A stretch of 64,000 nt of DNA from Thalassospira lohafexi (GTDB lineage: Bacteria > Pseudomonadota > Alphaproteobacteria > Rhodospirillales > Thalassospiraceae): contig NZ_NXGX01000001.1 in NCBI RefSeq assembly GCF_002844275.1, forward strand, positions 496,001-560,000. Reading direction: 5' to 3'. The position numbers and the translations under genes are program-made. The notes under the pieces are model-generated. The model saw only the letters and a program-made list of their open reading frames with translations. It made no database searches and was not told the DNA's origin. Numbering within the stretch: the stretch's first letter is position 1; the number at the start of each line of letters is the position of its first letter. Below are positions 37,121 to 46,534 of the stretch, piece after piece.

Positions 37121-38260
37121 ATGGGGACGTTTCATAGACCCGCAAAGCTTCATCTGATTGCCGGTGCACGCCCGAACTTCATGAAAATTGCCCCACTTTG
37201 GCATGCGTTAAAAGATACGTCAGATATTACGCCGGTCTTTGTTCATACGGGCCAGCACACAAATTCTGTCATGTCGTCCGAGGTCTGGCATGACCTTGGC
37301 CTGCCCGCGCCGGACCATCATCTGATGCCCTTGGGGGCAGGCCCGACCACCGAACGTCCATCTTTCCCAAACGATGCAATGCGGGCAGCCTATAAGACGC
37401 TGTGTCAGGCGGACCGACCTGACGCCGTTTTGGTCGTCGGGGATGTTAGCTCCGCTCTTACCTGTGCGACGGTTGCCCATGAATTGGCAATGCCCCTGAT
37501 CCACCTCGAAGCAGGCTTGCGCAGTTTTGATCCGCGCATGACCGAAGAAACCAACCGCATTGAAATAGACCATTTGGCGGACCTGTTGCTCACACCATCC
37601 CCGGATGCAGATCAAAACTTGATCCGCGAAGGGATCGCGACGGACCGCATCGTGCGTGTCGGCAACATCATGATGGACAGTCTGGAACGCCTACGCCCGG
37701 CCATCGACGCCGCCCGGATGTGTGGTACATTGGGGTTGGAACACGACGGCTACGGGCTGGTGACATTGCATCGCCCGGAAAACGTCGATGATCCCAAACG
37801 CCTGATGGCGATCATGGGGGAACTTGAAAAACTGGCCGAACGCCAACCGATTGTCTTTCCTGTTCACCCACGTACACAAAACGCACTTCGTCTGATTGGG
37901 GGGCGACCATCCCATCCCCAGATAGCTTTACAGCTGTGCGAGCCGATGCCCTATGCGGGCTTTATCAGTCTGGTTTTGACAGCCCGTTTCGTTGTGACGG
38001 ATTCGGGCGGCCTACAGGAAGAAACCAGTTATCTTGGTGTTGATTGTTTTACGCTGCGCGATACGACGGAACGTCCGGTGACTGTCACCCATGGGACGAA
38101 TAAACTGGTGATGCTGGATAATATGATTTCCACCATTCGACAGCGTGACCCGCATGATTTAAGGCGGTGCGATACCCCGATTGACCTATGGGATGGTAAA
38201 ACGGCAACTCGGGTTGTTGCGGCTCTCCGTGATTTTATTTCGCGTATGCCTCGTTCCTGA
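37121..38260 (+). CDS. wecB: UDP-N-acetylglucosamine 2-epimerase (non-hydrolysing)
   Basis: A 379-residue GT-B-fold enzyme: GARPNFMKIAPL at the N-terminus, VHTGQHTN, EAGLRSFDPRMTEETNRI, TLHRPENVD, FPVHPRTQ and TDSGGLQEET. It interconverts UDP-GlcNAc and UDP-ManNAc for surface polysaccharide. Start chosen at 37121, 13 nt after the CLC gene; the frame is open to 37085. No other polysaccharide gene is adjacent, so it is an isolated copy. Confidence 0.92.
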   Translation: MGTFHRPAKLHLIAGARPNFMKIAPLWHALKDTSDITPVFVHTGQHTNSVMSSEVWHDLGLPAPDHHLMPLGAGPTTERPSFPNDAMRAAYKTLCQADRPDAVLVVGDVSSALTCATVAHELAMPLIHLEAGLRSFDPRMTEETNRIEIDHLADLLLTPSPDADQNLIREGIATDRIVRVGNIMMDSLERLRPAIDAARMCGTLGLEHDGYGLVTLHRPENVDDPKRLMAIMGELEKLAERQPIVFPVHPRTQNALRLIGGRPSHPQIALQLCEPMPYAGFISLVLTARFVVTDSGGLQEETSYLGVDCFTLRDTTERPVTVTHGTNKLVMLDNMISTIRQRDPHDLRRCDTPIDLWDGKTATRVVAALRDFISRMPRS

Positions 38261-38422
38261 GTGGTGTGTCACGGATGATGCGGCAAAACGGGCGCAAAAA
38301 GTGTCATTGGGTTGGGAAAGAGTTGGCCGATGTTCCTGATTTGTTGCAATATGTAAAAAATTCAGTCGCCCGGTCGGGATGCAAGACTGGCCCTCTGACC
38401 TCAGCGTGATATATATGCCGTC

Positions 38423-40777
38423 ATGATGGATGATCCCTTCGAAATTGATGAATTCGCCGCCAGCCCGGAAATGCGCTTGTCAGACGCCCCGGCCCCGGCA
38501 TATCTTGACAACCTGAATGCCGAGCAGCGCGACGCTGTCGAAACGCTGGATGGGCCGTTGCTGGTTCTGGCTGGTGCGGGCACCGGGAAAACCCGTGTTT
38601 TGACAACCCGGCTTGCGCATTTGCTCGAAACCAAGGCGCAAAGCGAACGCCTGCATCCCCATCAGATCCTTGCGGTGACCTTTACCAACCGTGCGGCAAA
38701 GGAAATGCAGGAACGTGTCGCACAGGCCCTTGGCCGTCCGGTCGAAGGATGGTGGCTGGGAACGTTCCACTCGCTTTCGGCCCGTTTGTTGCGCCGTCAT
38801 GCCGATTTGATCGGGCTGCAATCAAACTTCACCATTCTTGATAGCGACGATCAGGTCCGTCTGCTTAAGCAGATCATGGATGCCGAACAGATCGACCCGA
38901 AAAAATGGCCTGCCAAGCAGCTGATGGGCATCATTCAGCGCTGGAAGGACAAGGGCCTGACACCTGAGCGCGTCAATGAAAGTGTCGAGTTCGCCAATGG
39001 CGGGGCCAAGCACCTGTATCAGATTTATCAAGATCGCCTGAAGGTTTTGAATGCCTGCGATTTTGGTGACCTCTTGCTGCATTGCCTGACCCTGTTTCAA
39101 AAGCACCCCGACGTGCTCAAGCAGTATCAAAACACCTTCCGCTATATCCTTGTTGATGAGTATCAAGATACCAACGTCGCGCAGTATCTTTGGCTACGCG
39201 CAATGGCGATGGTTCACCGCAATATTTGCTGTGTCGGGGATGATGATCAGGCGATCTATAGCTGGCGCGGGGCCGAGGTGGGCAACATCCTGCGGTTTGA
39301 GTCTGATTTCCCCGGGGCCAAGGTGGTCAAACTTGAACAAAATTATCGTTCAACCCCGCATATTCTGGCGACCGCATCCAAACTGATTACATTCAACGAT
39401 GGCCGTCTGGGCAAACAGCTTTGGACTGAACTGGATACCGGCGAAAAGGTTTTTGTCAAAGGTGTCTGGGACGGGGAGGCGGAAGCCCGTCTGGTCGGTG
39501 AAGACATCGAAGCGCTTCAGCGTAATGGTATTGGTGCCGCGCAGATGGCGATCCTTGTGCGTGCCGGTTTTCAAACCCGTGAATTTGAAGAACGGCTGAT
39601 CACCCTTGGCATTCCGTACCGGGTTGTTGGCGGACCGCGTTTCTACGAACGACAAGAAATCCGCGATGCGCTGGCCTATATCCGCATGGTCGCACAGCCC
39701 AATGACAGTCTGGCGTTTGAACGCATCGTCAATGTGCCCAAGCGCGGGGTTGGCAAGGCCACACTTCAGACCCTGCATCAATATTCGCGTGATCAGGCGA
39801 TCCCGCTGCCTGCTGCCGCCCGCGATTTGATTGATACCGAAGAACTTAAACCCAAAATGCGTCAAAGTATCGGCGGGTTGCTGGGCGATTTCAAACGCTG
39901 GGGCGAAATGCTGGCTGACAAGTCGCATGTTGAGGTGGTGCAGGCCGTGCTGGATGAAAGCGGCTATACCGATATGTGGCGCACTTCCAAGGAAATTGAC
40001 GCACCCGGTCGGTTGGAAAACCTAAGTGCGCTTGTCTCGGCCATTGGTGAGTTTGAAAACCTGACCAGCTTCCTTGAACATGTGTCGCTTGTCATGGAAA
40101 ACGTCCAAAACGATGCGGACGAAAAAGTCACCATCATGACCCTGCATGCCGCCAAGGGGCTGGAATTTGACTATGTTTTCCTGCCCGGCTGGGAAGAAGG
40201 CGTCTTCCCCCATCAACGTGCGATGGATGAAAGTGGCGTTAAGGGCCTGGAGGAAGAACGTCGTCTGGCCTATGTCGGGATCACCCGCGCGCGCAAACGT
40301 GCCACGGTGCTTTATGCCGCCAACCGTCGGATTTATAACCAGTGGCAATCGGCGCTGCCGTCGCGCTTTGTTGATGAGCTGCCCGATGAACATATTGACC
40401 GGATCAGTGATACCGGCCTTGGCGGGCATGGGGGCAATCATTCGCCCGGTGCCTGGGGGTCGGATGACTGGATGAAGATGCCAAGCTGGGCCGATGAAAG
40501 TTCAAACCGCAATCAGGTTCTGGGTGCGGGGGAACGTAAATTTGCCTCAAGCGGCTGGCAGGACCGGATGCGCAAAAACGTCATTGACGTTAAGCCCGAC
40601 GGCGACGTCAGCTTTAGCAGCAATTCGAAATCGTCGAAATACAAGGTTGGGGACGCGGTACGTCACCGTAAATTCGGACCGGGCACGGTAAGCGCAGTTG
40701 AAGGCAACAAGCTTGAAATCCATTTCGAAGGTGTCGGGACAAAGAAAGTGGTCGACAGCTTTATCCTGCCGGGGTAA
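38423..40777 (+). CDS. uvrD: UvrD/PcrA-type DNA helicase
   Basis: 784 residues with all SF1A helicase motifs: LNAEQRDAV (Q motif), GAGTGKT (51-57), FTNRAAKEM, DEYQDTN, GDDDQAIYSWRGA, LEQNYRST, TLHAAKGLEFDYVFLPGWEEG and YVGITRARK. The C-terminus (from about 725, YKVGDAVRHRKFGPGTVSA) is the Tudor-like domain found in PcrA/UvrD. It unwinds DNA 3' to 5' in repair and removes RNA polymerase or RecA. Some 160 nt of non-coding DNA precede it. Confidence 0.95.
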   Translation: MMDDPFEIDEFAASPEMRLSDAPAPAYLDNLNAEQRDAVETLDGPLLVLAGAGTGKTRVLTTRLAHLLETKAQSERLHPHQILAVTFTNRAAKEMQERVAQALGRPVEGWWLGTFHSLSARLLRRHADLIGLQSNFTILDSDDQVRLLKQIMDAEQIDPKKWPAKQLMGIIQRWKDKGLTPERVNESVEFANGGAKHLYQIYQDRLKVLNACDFGDLLLHCLTLFQKHPDVLKQYQNTFRYILVDEYQDTNVAQYLWLRAMAMVHRNICCVGDDDQAIYSWRGAEVGNILRFESDFPGAKVVKLEQNYRSTPHILATASKLITFNDGRLGKQLWTELDTGEKVFVKGVWDGEAEARLVGEDIEALQRNGIGAAQMAILVRAGFQTREFEERLITLGIPYRVVGGPRFYERQEIRDALAYIRMVAQPNDSLAFERIVNVPKRGVGKATLQTLHQYSRDQAIPLPAAARDLIDTEELKPKMRQSIGGLLGDFKRWGEMLADKSHVEVVQAVLDESGYTDMWRTSKEIDAPGRLENLSALVSAIGEFENLTSFLEHVSLVMENVQNDADEKVTIMTLHAAKGLEFDYVFLPGWEEGVFPHQRAMDESGVKGLEEERRLAYVGITRARKRATVLYAANRRIYNQWQSALPSRFVDELPDEHIDRISDTGLGGHGGNHSPGAWGSDDWMKMPSWADESSNRNQVLGAGERKFASSGWQDRMRKNVIDVKPDGDVSFSSNSKSSKYKVGDAVRHRKFGPGTVSAVEGNKLEIHFEGVGTKKVVDSFILPG

Positions 40778-40851
40778 GCCCCGGATCAAATTTCAGGAAG
40801 ACTGTTTAACCGGGCGGCGATTGCGCGCGGCCCAGACAAGCGAGAAGCAAT

Positions 40852-41733
40852 ATGACCGAACCCGTCCTAAGCTATAACTTCCAGTTCGAAGTTAATGGCG
40901 CCTATGCCGCGGCCTTTGCCGATGCGCTGTTTGAATATTGTGATGCGCTGTCACACTTTGAACGCGACGGTGATCCAGATGGCCCGTGGCGCATTGAAGG
41001 TTTCGCAGGTCAACCGTTTGATAAGGGCGAAGTCGAAACCGCAGTGTCGATCATGGCATCCGCCATGGGGATTGATACACCTGCGGTAAGCTTTGGCACC
41101 TATGAGCCCAAAGACTGGGTCAGTGAGAACCTGCGCAGCTTCAAGCCGATTTCGGTCGGACGTTTTTATGTCCATGGATCGCATTGGGGCGAAGGCGTGC
41201 CGGTGGCCAAAACCGGGCTTCAGGTCGATGCCGGACTGGCATTTGGATCGGGCGAGCACCAGACCACCAAGGGATGTCTGGCCGCGATTGACTGGATGGC
41301 CAAAAAAGGTCCGCGTTTTAACGCACTTGATATGGGCTGTGGGTCGGGCATTCTGGGCATGGCCTGTGCCAAAACATGGCGTTGCCCGGTTGTGATGGCC
41401 GATATTGATCCGGCATCTGTGCGGGTGGCGCGTGAAAATGCCAAAATCAACAAGATTGCCGATCTGGTCACCGCCATTCACTCCAACGGTTTTCAGGATA
41501 CCCGCATTCGGGGGGCTGGGCATTACGACATTGTCTGTGCCAACATTCTTGCCCGGCCGTTGCGGGCCATGGCACGTGATTTGACCAGCACCCTGTCTGA
41601 CGACGGTGTTGTGATCCTGTCGGGCCTGCTATCGCATCAGGAACAGTTTGTCCTGTCGGCCTACCGCGAAGTTGGCCTGTCGCTGATTAAGCGGTTCAAG
41701 GTCGAAAACTGGACCACACTTCTGGTCGGCTAA
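40852..41733 (+). CDS. prmA: Ribosomal protein L11 methyltransferase PrmA
   Basis: 293 residues. It has the PrmA central PVAKTGLQVDAGLAFGSGEHQTTKG motif region and the SAM site ALDMGCGSGILG near residue 160, then NILARPL. It methylates ribosomal protein L11. It follows uvrD by 75 nt. Confidence 0.94.
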   Translation: MTEPVLSYNFQFEVNGAYAAAFADALFEYCDALSHFERDGDPDGPWRIEGFAGQPFDKGEVETAVSIMASAMGIDTPAVSFGTYEPKDWVSENLRSFKPISVGRFYVHGSHWGEGVPVAKTGLQVDAGLAFGSGEHQTTKGCLAAIDWMAKKGPRFNALDMGCGSGILGMACAKTWRCPVVMADIDPASVRVARENAKINKIADLVTAIHSNGFQDTRIRGAGHYDIVCANILARPLRAMARDLTSTLSDDGVVILSGLLSHQEQFVLSAYREVGLSLIKRFKVENWTTLLVG

Positions 41734-41754
41734 ACCGAACGGATACTGGAATTC

Positions 41755-41784
41755 AAAAGGCCACGCATTGCGTGGCCTTTTTGC
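41755..41784 (+). terminator. Rho-independent terminator of prmA
   Basis: AAAAGGCCACGC and GCGTGGCCTTTT flank a 3-nt loop, followed by TTTGC. It lies about 20 nt past the prmA stop and can also serve the converging SDR gene because of its A-rich left side. Confidence 0.9.
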
Positions 41785-41818
41785 ATTTTGACGCAAAAGA
41801 AAGTCGGGGAGGCGGTCT

Positions 41819-42556
41819 TTACCGCCCACCCGATACGTCAAGAATACTGCCCGTGACATAAGACGCATCGTCTGAGATCAGCCAGTAAATACTTTGGGCA
41901 ACTTCGTCCGCTGCACCCGGCCTGCCAAGCGCGCAGGCTGGCCCCAGTTCTTTGACACGTTCAGGGCGGCCAACACTGGCATGAATTTCGGTATCAATGA
42001 TGCCGGGGCGCACGGCATTTACCCGAACGCCCTTGGGCCCAAGTTCCTTGGCCAAGCCGATGGTCAGGGTATCAACAGCTCCCTTTGACCCGGCATAATC
42101 AACATATTCATCCGGGGAGCCAAGTTTTGCCGCAACCGAGGATACATTCACAAGTGCCCCGCCCGATGACAGCATGCGCGCAGCTTCGCGCGCCACCAGA
42201 TAAGCCCCAAGAACATTGGTGTCAAAAACCGCCTTCATACGGTCTATGTCCATATCGGCAAGAGAGCTTTTAGGCGCAACAATCCCGGCATTATTGACCA
42301 CCCCGTCAAGCGGGCCAAACCGTTCGTGGGCGGCGGCGAAAAAATCGGCAACGCTATTTTCGTCGCGCACATCACATTTGCGCGCAAAGGCATTGCCAGT
42401 AAATCCGGCCCGTTCACACATCGCACAGGTTTGATCGGCACTTTCCTGATTGCCGACAAAACTGATGGCGACGTTCCATCCCTTGCGGGCAAAAAGAACG
42501 GCCGTTGCGCGACCGATGCCGCGTGATCCACCGGTGATAAGGATTGTCTTGGTCAT
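41819..42556 (-). CDS. SDR-family oxidoreductase
   Basis: 245 residues with the start at 42556 (MTKTILITGGSRGIG), behind GGGGTGG. The classical SDR motifs are TGGSRGIG, NNAG, the Ser in NVSSVAAKLG and YAGSK. It resembles the many NAD(P)-dependent dehydrogenases annotated as glucose-1-dehydrogenase or 3-oxoacyl-ACP reductase-like; the substrate cannot be told. It stands alone between terminators. Confidence 0.9.
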   Translation of the reverse strand: MTKTILITGGSRGIGRATAVLFARKGWNVAISFVGNQESADQTCAMCERAGFTGNAFARKCDVRDENSVADFFAAAHERFGPLDGVVNNAGIVAPKSSLADMDIDRMKAVFDTNVLGAYLVAREAARMLSSGGALVNVSSVAAKLGSPDEYVDYAGSKGAVDTLTIGLAKELGPKGVRVNAVRPGIIDTEIHASVGRPERVKELGPACALGRPGAADEVAQSIYWLISDDASYVTGSILDVSGGR

Positions 42557-42620
42557 AGCCACCCCAAAAATGGTCTTTGTTTTGTGCACTATGGCGCGGC
42601 GGGGCGCGCTTGGTCAAAAA

Positions 42621-42655
42621 GAAACGGCCCTGCTGTGGAGAAGCAGGGCCGTTTC
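42621..42655 (-). terminator. Strong minus-strand terminator with no annotated gene upstream except the 63-aa frame
   Basis: GAAACGGCCCTGCT and AGCAGGGCCGTTTC form a perfect 14-bp stem around 7 nt. On the minus strand TTTTTG follows directly, while the plus strand has no T-tract. It therefore ends a minus-strand transcript coming from 42.7-43.1 kb, which argues that a gene exists there. Confidence 0.85.
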
Positions 42656-42749
42656 AGAGGGAAGAGACAAAAATTACCGCTAGGACCATGAACCTTGATC
42701 CTGCGTTGCGTCTTTTGGCATCCGACCAGTCCGGGCGGGATTGATCCGG

Positions 42750-42941
42750 TTAATCCTTGTCCTGTGTATCGATTTTACCGATTGGCGACCGGTAGTTTTC
42801 ATCGTCTGCCAGATGGGCAGGGCCAGTATCAAGGCCGAGCGCTGTTTTTTGACCGAGGGCCAGGCGCTCAAGACCGTCATAGGCCGTCTGTCGACGACGA
42901 GATTGTACGATACTCAGGGCAGTAATAGGAAAACGGATCAC
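42750..42941 (-). CDS. Putative 63-residue protein, unknown
   Basis: A frame beginning at GTG 42941, behind AGGAGA at good spacing, encodes MIRFPITALSIVQSRRRQT and a hydrophilic, acidic tail ending GKIDTQDKD. Codon choice from residue 15 on resembles the neighbours. The frame is open further upstream, but that part uses rare AGA/AGG codons. A strong minus-strand terminator lies about 95 nt past its stop. No family is recognised. Confidence 0.5.
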   Translation of the reverse strand: MIRFPITALSIVQSRRRQTAYDGLERLALGQKTALGLDTGPAHLADDENYRSPIGKIDTQDKD

Positions 42942-43183
42942 CGTTCTTGGTCTCCTGCAAATTGACGTCCCGACAGGGCATCTTTTTGTCACCGACATGT
43001 AATAAGTTAATCTTTAGCTAATTTGTATTGCGAAGCTTGCAGGGCATTCATACCCCTGACGCATGTGAGGGTATAGGTCGCGGGTAAATGATATAAAATA
43101 TGCGCAAAATCTTTGATGCTTGCGCGGGGTCGGTAACAACCCTTACATAGGGTGTCTGCCCCACGTACCGAAAGAGGATGTTC

Positions 43184-45208
43184 ATGACGATTTCCGGCGA
43201 TGCCCAACTTGCAACCCTGCTTGAACGCGACAAGGTCCGTAAGGATGTTAGCGCTATCATTGACCTGATTGATGGTGTGCTTGCAGCAGCCGATGGTGAT
43301 ACGCGTACCGACTGGATTGATCTGATTGTGTCCTCGCCAAGTGATGAGCTGACCTCGGCGTTACTCGCCCTGCGTGATGAACGCAAAGGGCTGTTTAAGG
43401 AAGCAAAGGACGGCTTTGATGCAGCAGAACGCGTTGCAGCCTTGCGCACCTATTTGGCCGCCAAGGGTGTTGACGGTTTTATTGTCCCGCGTGCGGATGA
43501 ACATCAGGGCGAAAATGTACCGGCACGCGCCGAACGTCTGGCGTGGCTGACCGGCTTTACCGGCTCGGCCGGGGCGGCGGTGGTGCTTGGGGATAAGGCT
43601 GCCGTGTTTATCGATGGTCGCTATACCATTCAGGTGCGTCAGCAGGTTAACCGTGATCTGTTTGAATACCGCCATCTGGTCGATGAACCTGTTGTTGGCT
43701 GGTTGCATGACAATCTGAAAACCGGCCAGAAAATGGCCTATGACCCGTGGCTGCACACGGTCCAGCAGGCAGCACATTTACGCTCTGCCTGTGAGGGGGT
43801 CGGTGCGGAACTGGTGGCAATTGATACCAACCCGATTGACGCACTTTGGCACGCACAACCGGCCATGCCACTTGGCCCGGTGCGCCCGCATCCGATTGAA
43901 TATGCCGGAAAGTCCACAGCCGATAAACGTGTTCAAATTGCCGACGCACTTTCGCGTATTTCCTGTGACAGTGCCATTTTGTCGGCACCAGACAGCATTG
44001 CATGGCTTTTGAATATTCGCGGTGCCGATGTGCCGCAAACACCACTGGCACTTGGCTATGCCATCATCAACGGTGATGCCTCGGTGGAACTGTTCATCGA
44101 TGACCGCAAAGTCGCACCTGAAACGGTTAAATGGCTGTCGGGCGAAGCAACCTTGCGCGCGCCTGGTGAATTGTCCGCCGCATTGAAGGCGATGGGCAAT
44201 CAGTCCGTGCGACTGGATGAGGCAACCGCGTCAGATTGGCTGCGCATGCAACTAAGTACTGCGGGGGCGACCGTTCGGGTTGGTCGTGATCCGATCGCCC
44301 TTCCCAAGGCATGCAAGAATGATGTCGAACTTGAAGGTTCACGCAAAGCCCACAAACGTGACGGCGAAAAAATTATCCGCTACTTCAAGTGGCTTGACGA
44401 AGCAGCCGCCGACGGCAGCATTGATGAACGCGTTGCCGCCGATAAACTTTTGTCGCTGCGTGCCGAGGACCCGCTGTTTCGTGATTCCAGTTTTGAAACC
44501 ATTCCGGGCAGTGGCCCGAACGGCGCATTGTGCCATTACCGCAATACGCCCGAAAGCAATCGCAACCTGACACCGGGTGAGATTTTCCTGATTGATTCGG
44601 GCGGTCAGTATGTTGATGGCACCACCGATATTACCCGGACCACGGTGATTGGCGACCCCAGTCAGGAACACCGGGATCGCTTTACCCGGGTTCTCAAAGG
44701 TCACATCGCACTGGCCCGCGCGATCTTCCCGGTTGGTACCACCGGTCAGCAGCTTGATACACTGGCGCGCATGCCGTTATGGGAAGTCGGTCTTGATTTT
44801 GATCATGGCACCGGGCACGGCGTTGGCAGTTACCTTGGCGTGCACGAAGGCCCGCAACGCATTTCCAAGGCGGCCAACAAGATTGCCCTGAAACCGGGGA
44901 TGATCCTGTCGAACGAGCCGGGTTTCTATAAAGAAGGCGAATACGGTATTCGCATCGAAAACCTGATTGCGGTCACCGAAATTGATGGACCGGTTGGCGC
45001 GGACCGTAAGATGCTTGGCTTTGAAACGCTAACCTTCTCGCCGATTGAGCGAAAATTGATCGATCCGGAATTGATGAATGCCGATGAACTGCAGTGGCTT
45101 AATGACTACCACGCGCAGGTCTATGCCCTTTATGCCGATGATCTTGACGAAGATCACCTTGAATGGCTGCAAAAGGCAACTGCACCGATCAAGAAAAAAC
45201 GGGCATGA
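43184..45208 (+). CDS. Xaa-Pro aminopeptidase P (M24B family)
   Basis: 674 residues from ATG 43184, which AGAGGA precedes. This is the long three-domain aminopeptidase P: two creatinase-like N-terminal domains (FIVPRADEHQGENVP, GFTGSAGAAVVL) and a C-terminal pita-bread domain with metal ligands in DSGGQYVDGTTDITRT, HGTGHGVGSYLGVHEGP and NEPGFYKEGEYGIRIEN. It removes an N-terminal residue next to proline, using Mn2+. It is cytoplasmic (no signal) and monocistronic, closed by a terminator. Confidence 0.95.
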   Translation: MTISGDAQLATLLERDKVRKDVSAIIDLIDGVLAAADGDTRTDWIDLIVSSPSDELTSALLALRDERKGLFKEAKDGFDAAERVAALRTYLAAKGVDGFIVPRADEHQGENVPARAERLAWLTGFTGSAGAAVVLGDKAAVFIDGRYTIQVRQQVNRDLFEYRHLVDEPVVGWLHDNLKTGQKMAYDPWLHTVQQAAHLRSACEGVGAELVAIDTNPIDALWHAQPAMPLGPVRPHPIEYAGKSTADKRVQIADALSRISCDSAILSAPDSIAWLLNIRGADVPQTPLALGYAIINGDASVELFIDDRKVAPETVKWLSGEATLRAPGELSAALKAMGNQSVRLDEATASDWLRMQLSTAGATVRVGRDPIALPKACKNDVELEGSRKAHKRDGEKIIRYFKWLDEAAADGSIDERVAADKLLSLRAEDPLFRDSSFETIPGSGPNGALCHYRNTPESNRNLTPGEIFLIDSGGQYVDGTTDITRTTVIGDPSQEHRDRFTRVLKGHIALARAIFPVGTTGQQLDTLARMPLWEVGLDFDHGTGHGVGSYLGVHEGPQRISKAANKIALKPGMILSNEPGFYKEGEYGIRIENLIAVTEIDGPVGADRKMLGFETLTFSPIERKLIDPELMNADELQWLNDYHAQVYALYADDLDEDHLEWLQKATAPIKKKRA

Positions 45209-45241
45209 TTGCGCAACGTTTTACCGCGATGTGAAAAACAG

Positions 45242-45275
45242 AAGCCGCTCCGATCTTTGGGGCGGCTTTTTCGTC
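45242..45275 (+). terminator. Rho-independent terminator of the aminopeptidase gene
   Basis: AAGCCGCTCC and GGGGCGGCTT pair with one mismatch across a short loop and are followed by TTTCG. It lies 33 nt past the stop. Confidence 0.8.
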
Positions 45276-45375
45276 TGTAGGGAACTGACAATCACGTTCT
45301 GATCGTGTTAAGAATGGTCCATTGGATCGATTCAAATAAAGGCGATTAACCGCTTTTTGATAACTGGAGGAAGAC

Positions 45376-46431
45376 ATGGCTGAAGTCGAAGAACAGTGGC
45401 AGGCAAACCCCAACCGCTATGACGCAGAAACCTATAAGCGTTGCGGCAAAAGTGGTCTGATCCTGCCGAAGATCACCCTTGGCCTCTGGCAGAATTTTGG
45501 CGGCGTCGATGTCTATGAAACCCAGCGCGCCATGATGCGCCGCGCCTTTGATCGTGGTGTGTTTCATTTTGATCTGGCCAATAACTATGGTCCGCCCCCG
45601 GGATCGGCCGAAGAAAACTTCGGCAAAGCACTTTCGCAGGATTTGAAAAAACACCGCGACGAGTTGGTGATTTCGACCAAGGCGGGCTATCGCATGTGGC
45701 CGGGGCCGTTTGGCGAATGGGGTTCGCGTAAATACCTGATTTCCAGCCTTGATCAAAGCCTGAAACGCATGGGCCTTGAGTATGTCGATATCTTCTATTC
45801 GCACCGTGTAGACCCCGATACCCCGTTGGCCGAAACCATGGGCGCACTTGATCAAATCGTGCGTTCGGGCAAGGCACTTTATGTCGGTATTTCGTCCTAC
45901 TCACCGCAGATGACGCGCGAAGCACATGCGATTCTTAAGGATCTTGGCACTCCTTGCGTCATTCATCAGCCATCCTATTCGATGCTGAACCGCTGGGTCG
46001 AAGAAGACGGTCTGCTTGATACGCTGTCTGACCTTGGCATGGGCTGTATTGCCTTTTCGCCATTGGCGCAGGGGCTTCTGACCAATAAGTACCTCAATGG
46101 TATCCCCGAAGATTCCCGTGCCGCCCTTGAAGGATCGTTCCAGACCGGAATGCTGACGGAAGAAAACCTCAACCGCGTACGTGCGTTGAACGAGATTGCC
46201 AAACGTCGCGGTCAGACACTGGCCCAGATGGCGATTGCATGGGTGCTGCGTCGCCCTGAAATCACATCGGCCCTGATTGGTGCACGTCATGTGCAGCAGC
46301 TTGATAACAGCCTTGATGCACTTGATAATCTTGAATTCAGTGCAGAAGAACTGATCGAGATCGACAAATACGCGACCGATGGCGCGTTGAACCTGTGGCA
46401 GAAATCATCTGACTCAGAAGCACCTGTCTGA
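45376..46431 (+). CDS. Aldo/keto reductase, YghZ (L-glyceraldehyde-3-phosphate reductase) type
   Basis: 351 residues very close to E. coli YghZ in pattern: YKRCGKSGLILPKITLGLW, the catalytic Tyr in FDLANNYGPPPGSAEENFG, Lys in ISTKAGYRMWPGP and His in YSHRVD. The family reduces aldehydes such as methylglyoxal or L-glyceraldehyde 3-phosphate with NADPH. GGAGGAAG precedes the ATG. Confidence 0.92.
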   Translation: MAEVEEQWQANPNRYDAETYKRCGKSGLILPKITLGLWQNFGGVDVYETQRAMMRRAFDRGVFHFDLANNYGPPPGSAEENFGKALSQDLKKHRDELVISTKAGYRMWPGPFGEWGSRKYLISSLDQSLKRMGLEYVDIFYSHRVDPDTPLAETMGALDQIVRSGKALYVGISSYSPQMTREAHAILKDLGTPCVIHQPSYSMLNRWVEEDGLLDTLSDLGMGCIAFSPLAQGLLTNKYLNGIPEDSRAALEGSFQTGMLTEENLNRVRALNEIAKRRGQTLAQMAIAWVLRRPEITSALIGARHVQQLDNSLDALDNLEFSAEELIEIDKYATDGALNLWQKSSDSEAPV

Positions 46432-46462
46432 TCGAACGTTCAAACTTTTGGGCGATTAATCC

Positions 46463-46494
46463 AAAACCCCGGCAGGTGTTCCTGCCGGGGTTTT
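46463..46494 (+). terminator. Rho-independent terminator of the aldo/keto reductase gene
   Basis: AAAACCCCGGCAGG and CCTGCCGGGGTTTT form a 14-bp stem with TGTT loop and a T-tract on the plus strand. The A-run on the left lets it serve the converging LysR gene as well. Confidence 0.92.
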
Positions 46495-46534
46495 TATATT
46501 TGCGGTCCGCAATTTGCGGGCTTAGGTCCTGAGC

